From CAVVTR01 sp963751245 (GTDB lineage Bacteria > Acidobacteriota > Thermoanaerobaculia > Thermoanaerobaculales > Thermoanaerobaculaceae), in assembly GCA_963751245.1 (NCBI GenBank), contig CAVVTR010000012.1, positions 186,001-250,000 on the forward strand: 64,000 nt of DNA, given 5' to 3'. Below are positions 16,278-25,442 of this stretch, piece after piece. The translations under genes and the position numbers were made by a program. Position 1 is the stretch's first letter. Each line of letters opens with the position of its first letter. The notes beneath the pieces were generated by a model that had not been told where the DNA came from, made no database searches, and saw only the letters and a program-made list of their open reading frames with translations.

Positions 16278-16727
16278 TCAGCTTCTAGAGCTCAAGTACT
16301 CCTTCAGCAGCTTCCGCTTGCTATGCGGCCGGGTGGCTGGGTACTCGGTCCAAAGGAGGAGGTAGCCCTTCCTCCTCGTAAGAACGACGAGATACTCGTG
16401 GTCTTCGAACCAGAGACATATGCGCTCTTCTCCGCTCCGGTCGTTCGTCCAGACCTTGACTAGCGGATCCAACGAGTTTTCGATGATGCGGCGTGGCCAA
16501 CGCACCCGCTCGCAGCGCCGAAAGTCGACGTTACGATCGTCCTCTCGGTCCCCCGTCGAGATGATATGCCAGAAAGTAGCCTCTTTCCCCCGGACGATCG
16601 GATGGCGCTTCAGGACGAGCGTCTCACCTCGGAAGGCTGGCCTCGACTGGATGAAGTCCTGCGAGAAATAGCCGTATAGCGCGTCACAGTACGGTTCCCA
16701 ATCTCCCCCATAGTCGTCGAAGAGCAC
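16278..16727 (-). CDS. Uncharacterised 149-residue partner of a DUF3800 gene
   Basis: An intact soluble protein rich in Trp, Arg and aromatic residues (YGGDWEPYCDALYGYFSQDF, GKEATFWHIISTGD, FRRCERVRWPRRIIEN, WTNDRSGEERICLWFEDHEY). The last 40 residues (YLLLWTEYPATRPHSKRKLL) are basic. I do not recognise a named family. The reading frame stays open upstream past the DUF3800 stop, so GTG 16727 may not be the true start; no ATG is available. It follows the DUF3800 gene directly and should be in the same operon. A role in a defence or toxin-like pair is possible but rests only on context. Confidence 0.6.
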   Translation of the reverse strand: MLFDDYGGDWEPYCDALYGYFSQDFIQSRPAFRGETLVLKRHPIVRGKEATFWHIISTGDREDDRNVDFRRCERVRWPRRIIENSLDPLVKVWTNDRSGEERICLWFEDHEYLVVLTRRKGYLLLWTEYPATRPHSKRKLLKEYLSSRS

Positions 16728-16755
16728 AAGCGCCGGAAGCCACTGTGGCGGAGGA

Positions 16756-17468
16756 TCACTGGCTAAGGTCCGTATGTCTCCATCGGAAAAGGTTGACCTT
16801 GTCTTCGCGGAGGAGCGTTGTGCGAGTTAGCTGTTTGCCGGACCGACGACGGATACGCTCTACAAGCGCTACCTTCGCGGTACTGGCTGAGAGGTCCCGA
16901 TTGGCGTAAGCAATCGCACCTATTAGGAGATCCGCAAGTTGGAGAAGCTCGGACTCATGCGACCGGATGACTTGGATGCGCTGGATGATCTCACGAGCGA
17001 AGTCGTACTGGCTGTTAGCAAGGACTTCATGGAGCTTGCGGACCTTCCTCCCACCGCGACTGTCCTTGATGTCAAGGTAAATTCGGTAGCGGTGGGTTGG
17101 GGCAACGATTACCTTCAGCATGTCAAAGTACATCTTGTAGTACCACTCGTCATGCGTCTGTTCGCGGGCCGCGTGGTCGAGCACTGACTTATAGGGAATG
17201 GATCAGTGCACGAAAGTGGAGATGGTCGTCGTCAAAGAAGTAATCGACAAGATCGCGGTAAAGCTGGAGCTTTGAGGGGAGAGACTTTTGTCCATTTTGC
17301 CTCGAACGCTGGGGATAGTCCGTGGCGAGCCTTGATTTCCCGAAGTCGGTCGGCCACCTCACGAACACGGTCTGCTTGGCACCAGATGGCGCCGAGGACC
17401 ATGGCCGACTCCTTGTCATGCTCCAGATGGCAGCTCTCGTCGCAATAGACGTTGACGAGGTCAGTCAC
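16756..17468 (-). pseudogene. DUF3800 protein gene with two frameshifts
   Basis: Three frames join to one DUF3800 protein (about 235 residues). The N-terminus from GTG 17468 reads NVYCDESCHLEHDKESAMVL and EIKARHGLSPAFEAKWTKVS. A shift at a CCCC run near 17273 leads to SKLQLYRDLVDYFFDDDHLH, and a second shift near 17197 to LDHAAREQTHDEWYYKMYFD, IYLDIKDSRGGRKVRKLHEV and SHESELLQLADLLIGAIAYA. The acidic residues YCDES, YLDIKD and LQLADLL fit the RNase H-like nuclease fold proposed for DUF3800. These genes are frequent in mobile and defence islands. The start overlaps the upstream open frame. Confidence 0.7.
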
Positions 17469-17716
17469 GAGATCCTCTCGGCTGTTCTGAGCTCAACCAG
17501 CGGTATTGACCGGGTAGTGGCCGAACCTGAAACTGCGCCAGCCACCGCAGAGACGCCATCAACACCGGACTGGACATCCCCTTCACCCGTCGCAACTGCA
17601 TCCCCAGAGTCGCGGACAACTGCTGCATCGATCGCGCCAATGCGCCCCCTAACGTGAACGTGGGCTCCTGCGGCGTCCCAGTAGCTAGTGTAGAGGCTGT
17701 CTGTCCCCAGCGACAA
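17461..17716 (-). pseudogene. Fragment of a gene upstream of and overlapping the DUF3800 gene
   Basis: Two open frames overlap here. One (17465-17716) reads LYTSYWDAAGAHVHVRGRIG and AIDAAVVRD, and the other (17461-17628) continues LGMQLRRVKGMSSPVLMASL and LAQFQVRPLPGQYRWLSSEQ. Together they look like one C-terminal protein segment with a frameshift near 17600. The stop of the first is GTGA-overlapped with the DUF3800 start, as in a translationally coupled operon. The family is not recognised and the 5' part is missing or decayed. Confidence 0.35.
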
Positions 17717-17954
17717 GACTCCGGAACAGGATATCGTAGGCGGCGACGAAACTTCCCATCGCTAGCCTCTTGCTTGGTGGCCGAGGCTGGGCACCGAGGG
17801 AACGATAGAGCTATGAGTCACCACACACACGTACACCAGAACGAAGGGGTGAACTCCTGCCACTTGGGTACCGTGTGGGTACTCCGCTAGAAACGTCGTC
17901 TCAACGAGTTTTCGGCGCTGTGCTGTAAGTGATTGCTTGGGAGCGGGTAAGGAC

Positions 17955-18030
17955 TGGAGCCAACGCGCGGATTCGAACCGCGGACCTGCTGATTACGAAT
18001 CAGCTGCTCTACCGGCTGAGCTACGTTGGC
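17955..18030 (-). tRNA. tRNA-Thr (anticodon CGU)
   Basis: A full 76-base cloverleaf on the minus strand. Acceptor GCCAACG pairs with CGTTGGC, then discriminator T and an encoded CCA (17955-17957). The D arm is GCTCAGCCGGTAGAGC, the anticodon stem GCTGA/TCAGC with loop TTCGTAA, and the T arm CGCGG-TTCGAAT-CCGCG. The anticodon bases complement 17995-17997. Its 3' end faces the accessory island, the usual side for integration at a tRNA, although no duplicated 3' end was found. Confidence 0.95.
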
Positions 18031-18259
18031 TCCCGGGAAGGGGACTCTACCACAGGCGCCGGGGGGCGCCAAGAGGCGTCAACAGGCGTCAAGGCCCTCC
18101 CGGGGGCTGCTCCAGCCGCCGTGAGGGTGCGCGGCGGCGCGAGGTCGCGGCCTGCGCGCCCGGGGGGGCCGGGTGGCCGCGGCCGGGGTGGCCGGTTCCG
18201 GGCTGCGACGGGGCTGCGACGGCGGGGCGGCGGGAGTGGCCGGCGGGGCGGCGGGGGTG

Positions 18260-18265
18260 TACGAT
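18260..18265 (+). promoter_or_regulatory. -10-like box, leaderless arrangement
   Basis: TACGAT lies five bases before GTG 18271 (eight before the in-frame GTG 18274), with no ribosome site between. The surrounding sequence is almost pure G and C, so the AT-containing hexamer stands out. Confidence 0.4.
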
Positions 18266-18270
18266 CCGCG

Positions 18271-19167
18271 GTGGTGACGACGCGGCCTGGTTTCGGCCTG
18301 GCGGCCGCGTACATCGCGGTCTGCATCATCTGGGGCAGCACGTACCTGGCGATCAAGGTGGGGCTCGCGAGCTTCGATCCCTTCTTCTTCGCCGGGCTCC
18401 GCTACCTCATCGCCGCCTCCATCGGGTACGTCCTCGTGCGGTGGCGGGGTGTGCGGTTCGCGGGTTCGCTCCGCCAGTGGATTCCCGCCTTCGGGGTGGG
18501 TGTGCTGTTCGTCGCCACCTGCAACGGGGCGGTGTTCTGGTCGGAGACGCGGCTCGACTCGGGGTTCACGGCGCTGCTCATCACGGCCGCCCCCCTGTGG
18601 ACGGCGGCGCTGGCGCCGCTGACTCCGGGGGAGGGGAAGCTGTCGGCCGTCGCCTGGGGCGGCGTGGTGGCCGGGTTCGTGGGCACGGTGCTGCTCATCG
18701 AGCCGTGGAAGGCGGGCCACGTGGAGCTGGTGGCGGCGCTGGTGGTGGAGGCCTCCGCGGTGGTGTGGGCGGCGACCTCGCTGTGGGTGCGCGTGATCCG
18801 GGAGCGCTACCATCCCTTCGCGCTCACCGTGGCGCAGATGGCGTCGGGCGCGGTGGTGCTGCTCAGCGTGGCCGCGGTGCGCGGGCGGGCGCTGGTGGGC
18901 CCGCTGACGCTGGAGTCGGTGGCGGCGCTGGGGTTCCTGGTGGTGTTCGGGTCCCTGGTGGCGTTCGGGTCGTACTTCTACCTGCTGCGCCACTGGGACG
19001 CGTCCCGGGTGGCCACCTCGACGTACATCAACCCGGTGGTGGCGCTGGCGCTCGGGGCGTCGCTGCTGGGCGAGAAGGTGAGCTGGAACATGGTTGTGGG
19101 CGTGGCGGTGATCCTCGCCGGCGTGGCCGTGGTGCTGCGCGAGCAGCAGGCCGCCGCCGCGCACTGA
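18271..19167 (+). CDS. EamA/DMT family transporter
   Basis: A 298-residue inner-membrane protein with ten predicted helices in two EamA repeats. The first begins AAYIAVCIIWGSTYLAIKVG, a hallmark of the drug/metabolite transporter superfamily, and the second VVEASAVVWAATSLWVRV. The C-terminal motif STYINPVVALALGASLLGE is strongly conserved in RhaT/YdcZ-like exporters. GTG 18271 (or 18274) is chosen because upstream codons are low-complexity and a -10-like box lies just before. The substrate is unknown; family members export amino acids or metabolites. The next gene, a Cys/Met-type PLP enzyme, begins 24 bases downstream. Confidence 0.9.
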   Translation: MVTTRPGFGLAAAYIAVCIIWGSTYLAIKVGLASFDPFFFAGLRYLIAASIGYVLVRWRGVRFAGSLRQWIPAFGVGVLFVATCNGAVFWSETRLDSGFTALLITAAPLWTAALAPLTPGEGKLSAVAWGGVVAGFVGTVLLIEPWKAGHVELVAALVVEASAVVWAATSLWVRVIRERYHPFALTVAQMASGAVVLLSVAAVRGRALVGPLTLESVAALGFLVVFGSLVAFGSYFYLLRHWDASRVATSTYINPVVALALGASLLGEKVSWNMVVGVAVILAGVAVVLREQQAAAAH

Positions 19168-19191
19168 TAGAGTGTGCAAGGAGGCATGACG

Positions 19192-20406
19192 ATGAGCGGT
19201 AAGGCCAAGGGGCGCAACAGCAAGGCGATCCACGCGGGGTTCGACCCCGCCGCGTTCAACGGGGCGGTGTCGGTCCCCATCTTCCAGAGCTCCACCTTCG
19301 CGTTCCCGTCGGTGGACGAGGGCGCCGCGCGCTTCGGCGGCACCTCGCCGGGGCCCATCTACACGCGGCTCGGCAACCCCACGATCAACGCGCTTGAGAC
19401 CTGCGTGGCCGAGCTCGAAGGCGGCTGCGGCGCGGTGGGGGCGTCGACCGGCATGGGCGCCGTGAGCATGGCGCTGCTGGCCCTTCTGAAGCAGGGCGAC
19501 CACATGGTGGGCACGCACCCGGTGTACGGGCCGACCCGCGGGCTCGTGGAGAAGCAGTTCAGCCGGCTGGGCGTCGAGGCCACCTTCGTGGCGGCCGCGG
19601 ACACGGCGGGCCTCGCCGCGGCGGTCCGCCCGGAGACGAAGGTGGTGCTGGTGGAGACGCCGGCCAACCCCACGCTGGACCTGGTGGACCTGCGCGCCGC
19701 CGCGGACGCCGCCCACCGGGCCGGCGCGCTGCTGGTGGTGGACAACACGTTCTCCGGACCGCATCTGCAGCGGCCCATCGAGCACGGCGCCGACGTGGTG
19801 CTGCACTCCATGACCAAGTCCCTCAACGGCCACAGCGACGTGGTGGCGGGGATCGTCGTGGCGCGTGACCCGCAGGTGCTGCAGCGGCTCAAGGAGACGG
19901 CGGTGTCGTTCGGGATGACGATGGACCCGCACCAGGCGTGGCTGGTGCTGCGCGGCATCCGCACGCTGGGCATGCGGGTGGAGCGCGCCCAGGCCAACGC
20001 CCGGGAGCTGGCGGTGTGGCTCGAGCGCCACCCGGCGGTGGCGTGGACGCGCTACCCGGGGTTGCCCTCGCACCCGCAGTTCGAGCTCGGCCAGCGGCAG
20101 ATGGACGGCCCCGGCTCGATGATCGCCTTCGAGCTCAAGGGCGGCTTCGAGGCGGGACGCAGGCTGCTGGACCACGTGCACCTGATCACCCTGGCGGTGT
20201 CGCTGGGCGGGATCGAGTCCCTCATCGAGCACCCGGCGTCGATGACGCACCGCAGCGTGCCGGTGGAGGAGCAGCGCCGGCAGGGGATCACCGAGGGACT
20301 GGTGCGCCTCGCCGTGGGGTGCGAGGACCTCGAGGACCTGATGGCCGATCTCAAGCAGGCGTTCGAGGCCATCGAGGAGCCCGCGCTGGAGGGCCACGCC
20401 GGATGA
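19192..20406 (+). CDS. Cys/Met metabolism PLP-dependent enzyme (cystathionine gamma-synthase or methionine gamma-lyase type)
   Basis: A 404-residue fold-type I PLP enzyme. AAGGAGG at 19178-19184 is correctly spaced for ATG 19192 and too close to ATG 19186. Motifs: AIHAGF at the start, PIYTRLGNPTINALE, the PLP-stacking Tyr in HPVYGPTRGL, VDNTFSGPHLQRP, the PLP lysine in HSMTKSLNGHSD, and SLGGIESLIEHPASMTH. Whether it makes cystathionine or cleaves methionine or cystathionine cannot be decided from sequence alone. Its stop overlaps the sensor kinase start (ATGA), an unusual coupling of a sulfur amino-acid enzyme to a two-component system. Confidence 0.88.
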   Translation: MSGKAKGRNSKAIHAGFDPAAFNGAVSVPIFQSSTFAFPSVDEGAARFGGTSPGPIYTRLGNPTINALETCVAELEGGCGAVGASTGMGAVSMALLALLKQGDHMVGTHPVYGPTRGLVEKQFSRLGVEATFVAAADTAGLAAAVRPETKVVLVETPANPTLDLVDLRAAADAAHRAGALLVVDNTFSGPHLQRPIEHGADVVLHSMTKSLNGHSDVVAGIVVARDPQVLQRLKETAVSFGMTMDPHQAWLVLRGIRTLGMRVERAQANARELAVWLERHPAVAWTRYPGLPSHPQFELGQRQMDGPGSMIAFELKGGFEAGRRLLDHVHLITLAVSLGGIESLIEHPASMTHRSVPVEEQRRQGITEGLVRLAVGCEDLEDLMADLKQAFEAIEEPALEGHAG

Positions 20407-21593
20407 GACCTCCGCGGCCCCGCGCGCTGATGGCGGCGCCGGTGGCCGCGGCTGTCCTGCTCGCCGCCGCGCTGGTGGTGGTGGCGGTGGTGGCGGCCTC
20501 CTCGCTGGTGGCGCGGGACGCGGCGGTGCGCGCGGGCACGCTGCTGCGGCTGTCCCACGAGCTCGAGACGTCGCTGCGCGAGGGCGGGCCGGAGACGGCG
20601 GCCGCCACGGTGGCGGAGTTCTGCGCCGGCCACAAGGGCGAGATCGCGGGGGCCGAGCTGTCGGGCCCGCGGGGCCTGGTGGCGTCCTGCGGCACGGTGG
20701 GCCCCGGCGCGGTGGAGTCGGTGCTCGCGCTGGGGCGGGAGTGGCGCGGGGCGTTCTCCCACCCCGGCCGCGGCCCCGGCGGCATGGGGATGCCTGGGGC
20801 GAGGCTGCGCCTGCAGCCCGCCGAGGGGCTCGCCCGCGAGCGCGGCGTCGCCCGGCTGCTGGTGGCGGGCTCGGCGGTGGCGGGGGTGGCGCTGGTGGGC
20901 TTCGCGCTGCTGGGCGTCGCCGGCCTCGCCCAGCGCGAGCGGCTGGCCGTCTCCCAGGCCGAGACGCGGCGGCTCGAGGTCCTCGCCCAGGCCGGCGCCG
21001 GGCTGGCCCACCGGGTGCGCAACCCGCTGGCCGCCATCAAGGGCACGGCGCAGCTGCTCGCCGCCGAGCTCGTGCCGCCGCAGCGCGAGCGCGCCGACCG
21101 GGTGGTGGACGCCAGCGTGCGCATCGAGAGCCTGCTGGACCGCCTGCTGGAGTTCGCCCGGCCTCCCGAGCCGCACCCGGAGCCGGTGGAGCTGGCCGGG
21201 GTGGCGCGGGAGGTGGCGGGTCGGGAGGTGGCGCCGGCGCCGGTGCGGGGCGAGGCGGACGTCACCGCCTTCGCCGACCGCGAGCACGTGGTCTCCATCG
21301 TGGAGGAGCTCCTCGGCAACGCCCGCGCCCTCGACCCCTCGGGGACGCCGGAGATCGCCGTGCGGCGCGAGGGGCGGTGGGCGGTGCTCGAGGTGCTCGA
21401 CCGCGGGCCCGGGCTCGCCATGGACGCGGAGCGGGCGTTCCAGCCCTACGTGACCGCCCGCCCGGACGGGACCGGGCTGGGGCTCGCCATCGTGCGGGCG
21501 CTGGCCCGGGCCAACGGCGGCGAGGTGACGCTGGCCGCCCGCGACGGCGGCGGGTGCGTGGCCCGGCTCCGGGTCCCGGCGCGGGAGGGGTGA
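20403..21593 (+). CDS. Membrane sensor histidine kinase of an NtrC-type two-component system
   Basis: A 396-residue kinase whose ATG overlaps the preceding stop (ATGA). A first helix (VAAAVLLAAALVVVAVVAAS) at about 12-35 is followed by an outer sensor of about 110 residues (FCAGHKGEIAGAELS, HPGRGPGGMGMPG) and a second helix at about 150-172. The HisKA box has the phospho-His near residue 203 in LAHRVRNPLAAIKG. The ATPase domain has N (LLGNARALD), DRGPGLAMD and GTGLGLAIV. The layout resembles ZraS/HydH-type envelope or metal sensors. The cognate regulator starts two bases after its stop. Confidence 0.9.
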   Translation: MRPPRPRALMAAPVAAAVLLAAALVVVAVVAASSLVARDAAVRAGTLLRLSHELETSLREGGPETAAATVAEFCAGHKGEIAGAELSGPRGLVASCGTVGPGAVESVLALGREWRGAFSHPGRGPGGMGMPGARLRLQPAEGLARERGVARLLVAGSAVAGVALVGFALLGVAGLAQRERLAVSQAETRRLEVLAQAGAGLAHRVRNPLAAIKGTAQLLAAELVPPQRERADRVVDASVRIESLLDRLLEFARPPEPHPEPVELAGVAREVAGREVAPAPVRGEADVTAFADREHVVSIVEELLGNARALDPSGTPEIAVRREGRWAVLEVLDRGPGLAMDAERAFQPYVTARPDGTGLGLAIVRALARANGGEVTLAARDGGGCVARLRVPAREG

Positions 21594-21594
21594 G

Positions 21595-22878
<1,284 letters not shown>

Positions 22879-22893
22879 ACGCACCGGCGCCGG

Positions 22894-22939
22894 CTGCACC
22901 CCTTGCAGGGCGTTGCAGTCCCGGCTGCAACTCTTGCAG
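22894..22939. promoter_or_regulatory. Inverted and direct TTGCAG repeats, probable upstream activator site
   Basis: Contains the perfect inverted repeat GTTGCAG-N6-CTGCAAC (22912-22931), a second imperfect one CTGCA-N5-TGCAG (22894-22908) and a further TTGCAG at 22934-22939. The cluster sits between the NtrC-type regulator and a sigma-54-type promoter about 75-120 bases away, the usual enhancer spacing. Confidence 0.7.
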
Positions 22940-23014
22940 CCCGGCGCGGGACGCGGGCCAGAGCGGATCTCGCAAGATCAAGTCAACGCACGACTTCGTT
23001 GTCAAGGGGCAGGC

Positions 23015-23030
23015 TGGCACGTTCCGTGCT
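23015..23030 (+). promoter_or_regulatory. Sigma-54 (-24/-12) promoter
   Basis: TGGCACGTTCCGTGCT matches the consensus TGGCACG-N4-TTGCW at all but one base, with GG and GC in the required spacing. It lies 56 bases upstream of ATG 23087. Confidence 0.75.
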
Positions 23031-23086
23031 CTCTCCCCGGGCGAGGCTGCGGGATAGGCCGCGGCGAAAGGAAAGGGGAAACGACG

Positions 23087-23971
23087 ATGACACGAATCGT
23101 GAAAGCAACGCTGGTCGCTTCGCTGGCGGTGGGGATGGCGGCGGCGGCCACGGCGCAGATGCGCCGCGGCGCGGGACGCGCCACGGGACCGCAGGCGGAC
23201 ATGAGCGCGACGGCCACGGTGACCGGGACGGTGGTGGCGCTGAAGGCGGGCGCGGGGATGGGCATGCCGTCGCTGGTGGTGGCGGTGGACGGCAGCGGTG
23301 AGCAGACCTTCGTCCTCGGGCCGTACCGGTACCTTTCGGCCCAGGGCTTCGCGGCCGCGGCGGGCGACCGGGTCGAGGTGACCACGGCCCCCTGCACGTC
23401 CTGCCCCAACGGCGCCGCCGTGGTGTCGGTGCACGACGTGAGCACCTCGGCGACGCTGAACCTCCGCGGCCAGGACGGCGTGCCGCTGTGGGTCGCCGGC
23501 CCCGGCTCCGGGCGCGGCGGGCGCGGCAGGCGCGGCGGCGGCGCCTGCCTGGGCACCGGGCCCGGCGCGGCGGCGGGTGCGGCGATGGGCGCCGGGCGCG
23601 GCCGCGGGGCGGGCATGGGCCGCGGCGCGGCGCTGTGCAACGGCGCGGGTCCGGACATGGCGCGGGTGGCCACCTACTCCGGCACGGTGAAGGCGTTCAC
23701 CGGCGGCCCCGGCCAGGGGCTGCCCAGCCTGGTCCTGACCACCGGGAGCGGTGACGTCACCCTCACGGTCTCGCCGTATCGCGCCCTGATGGCGGCGGGC
23801 TACACCCCGGCGGCGGGGACGGCCGTGGAGGCCGTGGCGGCGCCGGTGACCCTGGACGGCGGCGAGCAGCTGGTCGTGATCACCCTCAAGGACGCCGCCA
23901 GCGGGCTCGAGATCAGCCTCCGGGACCCGCAGACGGGCCTGCCCGTCGGCGGCCGCGGCCGCGCGTTCTGA
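23087..23971 (+). CDS. Secreted Gly/Arg/Met-rich protein with a duplicated domain, predicted sigma-54 target
   Basis: A 294-residue protein. ATG 23087 follows GAAAGGAAAGGGGAA and opens a signal peptide (MTRIVKATLVASLAVGMAAA, cleavage near ATAQ). Two copies of a roughly 85-residue domain are separated by a linker rich in Gly, Arg and Met (about 140-195). Copy 1: VTGTVVALKAG, GMPSLVVAVDG, LGPYRYLSAQGF. Copy 2: YSGTVKAFTGG, GLPSLVLTTGSG, VSPYRALMAAGY. Copy 1 has a CTSCP motif. I do not recognise a named family. Its promoter makes it the likely output of the two-component system just upstream; metal binding or envelope-stress protection is a guess by analogy to ZraP. Confidence 0.75.
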   Translation: MTRIVKATLVASLAVGMAAAATAQMRRGAGRATGPQADMSATATVTGTVVALKAGAGMGMPSLVVAVDGSGEQTFVLGPYRYLSAQGFAAAAGDRVEVTTAPCTSCPNGAAVVSVHDVSTSATLNLRGQDGVPLWVAGPGSGRGGRGRRGGGACLGTGPGAAAGAAMGAGRGRGAGMGRGAALCNGAGPDMARVATYSGTVKAFTGGPGQGLPSLVLTTGSGDVTLTVSPYRALMAAGYTPAAGTAVEAVAAPVTLDGGEQLVVITLKDAASGLEISLRDPQTGLPVGGRGRAF

Positions 23972-23992
23972 TCACGGACGGTTCTTCACCGG

Positions 23993-24025
23993 TCCCGGCG
24001 GGGGGGTGCTTCTCCCCCGCCGGGA
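23993..24025. terminator. Strong hairpin between convergent genes
   Basis: A perfect 12-bp stem, TCCCGGCGGGGG (23993-24004) with CCCCCGCCGGGA (24014-24025), and a 9-base loop. It lies between two convergent stop codons and would serve both strands. No T-run follows on either side. Confidence 0.6.
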
Positions 24026-24041
24026 TCTCCGCGTCCGGGGC

Positions 24042-24350
24042 TCACTTCTCCAGGGTGCGGCCGAGCAGGGTCTCGACCTTCTCGATCTTGGCGGTGAGCC
24101 GCCCCGACCGGCCGCGGCGCCAGTCGCCCTTGAAGGAGATGCTGATGCGGCCGCAGTCCTCGGCCATGCGGGCGAAGACGTCGCGGAGCACCGCCATGAC
24201 CTCGTCCCACTCGCCCTCCACGCAGGTCCCCATGGGACCCAGCCGGTAGGGCACGCCGGACCTGTCGATGATGTCGAGGGAGCGGGCGACGTAGGTGCTG
24301 ACCGACTCGCCCTTGTCCAGGGGTGTGAGGGAGAACTCAGCGAGCAGCAT
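24042..24350 (-). CDS. MTH1187/YqgV family thiamine-binding-type protein (UPF0045)
   Basis: A 102-residue cytoplasmic protein with a strong ribosome site (GAGGAGGTGACCC before ATG 24350). The sequence MLLAEFSLTPLDKGESVSTY, SGVPYRLGPMGTCVEGEWDE and RISISFKGDWRRGR matches the MTH1187/YkoF-like family, whose members form tetramers and bind thiamine or its pyrimidine part. No thiamine genes or TPP riboswitch are near. Full family length. Confidence 0.88.
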   Translation of the reverse strand: MLLAEFSLTPLDKGESVSTYVARSLDIIDRSGVPYRLGPMGTCVEGEWDEVMAVLRDVFARMAEDCGRISISFKGDWRRGRSGRLTAKIEKVETLLGRTLEK

Positions 24351-24547
24351 GGGTCACCTCCTCGTCCGGCCGGCGCCGCGGCGTGCGGCCTGGAGCCGGC
24401 TGTGTGATGCGGAGCACAAACAAGCTGTTTTCGGGTTCCTCGCAAGTTGACAGGCCCGGAACCCTATGGCAGCATGCTAAAGCGCTCCAGGGCAGAATTC
24501 AGCGAGATGATACTATGCCCGGCGGTGAGGAGGAGGCTACAAGGCTG

Positions 24548-25423
24548 ATGGAGAAGCGGCACAGTACCATCATCGTTGTGCCCCACGCCCAGGGCAGGGT
24601 CTACAAGGTCAAGTTTTCGCCGTTCGCGCTTCGCGCGCTGGTGGCCTTCGGCGTGGGTGTCATCGTCCTCTCGGTCATCTCTCTCGCGGCCTCGGGCTCG
24701 TTCCTGCGCCAGCGCGCGCTGTTCCGCACCCTCGAGAAGGAGAACCGGCAGCTTCGCAAGAGCAACCAGCGCCTGTCCGAGACCATCGGCCAGGTGCAGA
24801 CGCGACTCACCCAGTTCGAGCAGCGCACCAAGACCCTCGCCATCGCCGCGGGGGTCTCCGATCTTCTGGGAGGCGCGCCCGACGCCGGCCCCGTCGGCGT
24901 CGGCAGCGGCGGACCGCTGGACCGCCTGAGCTCTCAGCCCGAGGAGCTGGTGAAGCGCCAGGAGCGGCTCGATCACGAGCTCGCCAAGGTGGAGCAGCGG
25001 CTCTCCGAGCAGTCGATGCTGCTGGCCCACACGCCCACCACCGCGCCGGTGGTCGGGGTGATCACCGACGGGTTCGGGCCCCGCATCGATCCGTTCACGC
25101 ACCGTCCCGCCTTCCACGAGGGGCTGGACATCTCCGTGGCGATCGGGTCCGTGGTGGACGCGCCGGCCGACGGCGTCGTCATCGCGTCCGAGCGCGAGGC
25201 CGGCTACGGCAAGGTCGTCAAGATCAGCCACGGCTTCGGCTACACCACCCTGTACGGCCACCTGGACAAGCTCCTCGTCAAGGTGGGTGCGCGGGTGAGC
25301 CGGGGGCAGCCCATCGGCCGGGTCGGCATGACCGGGCGCACCACCGGTCCGCACCTGCACTACGAGGTGTGGAAGGACGGAGAGAAGAAAAACCCGCTAC
25401 ACTACATCCTCGACGCCTACTGA
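24548..25423 (+). CDS. M23 family metallopeptidase (LytM-type cell-wall hydrolase)
   Basis: A 291-residue membrane-anchored protein. ATG 24548 is preferred because GAGGAGGAGG lies at 24527-24536; an upstream in-frame ATG at 24515 sits inside a likely -10 (TACTAT). One helix at about 27-48 (ALVAFGVGVIVLSVISLAAS) is followed by a coiled coil (about 55-100). The C-terminal M23 domain (about 165-285) has FHEGLDISVAIGS, GYGKVVKISHGFGYTTLYGH and GPHLHYEVWKDG. The zinc ligands are H (FHEGLD), D (GLDIS) and the second His of HLH. It acts on peptidoglycan or regulates amidases in the periplasm. Confidence 0.92.
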   Translation: MEKRHSTIIVVPHAQGRVYKVKFSPFALRALVAFGVGVIVLSVISLAASGSFLRQRALFRTLEKENRQLRKSNQRLSETIGQVQTRLTQFEQRTKTLAIAAGVSDLLGGAPDAGPVGVGSGGPLDRLSSQPEELVKRQERLDHELAKVEQRLSEQSMLLAHTPTTAPVVGVITDGFGPRIDPFTHRPAFHEGLDISVAIGSVVDAPADGVVIASEREAGYGKVVKISHGFGYTTLYGHLDKLLVKVGARVSRGQPIGRVGMTGRTTGPHLHYEVWKDGEKKNPLHYILDAY

Positions 25424-25442
25424 GTCGGGGAGGATTCGAGCC

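Noticed and set aside
13654..18030. Integrase, transposase or duplicated tRNA end in the island
   Set aside because: Looked for on both strands; no such gene remnant and no second copy of the tRNA 3' sequence were found.
17887..18072. A 61-codon frame on the minus strand (NVAQPVEQLIRNQQVRGSNP)
   Set aside because: It is the translation of the tRNA-Thr gene, a well-known false protein.
24351..24547. TPP riboswitch near the thiamine-binding-type gene
   Set aside because: No CUGAGA or ACCUGA-like core or suitable stems were seen; an ordinary ribosome site precedes the gene.
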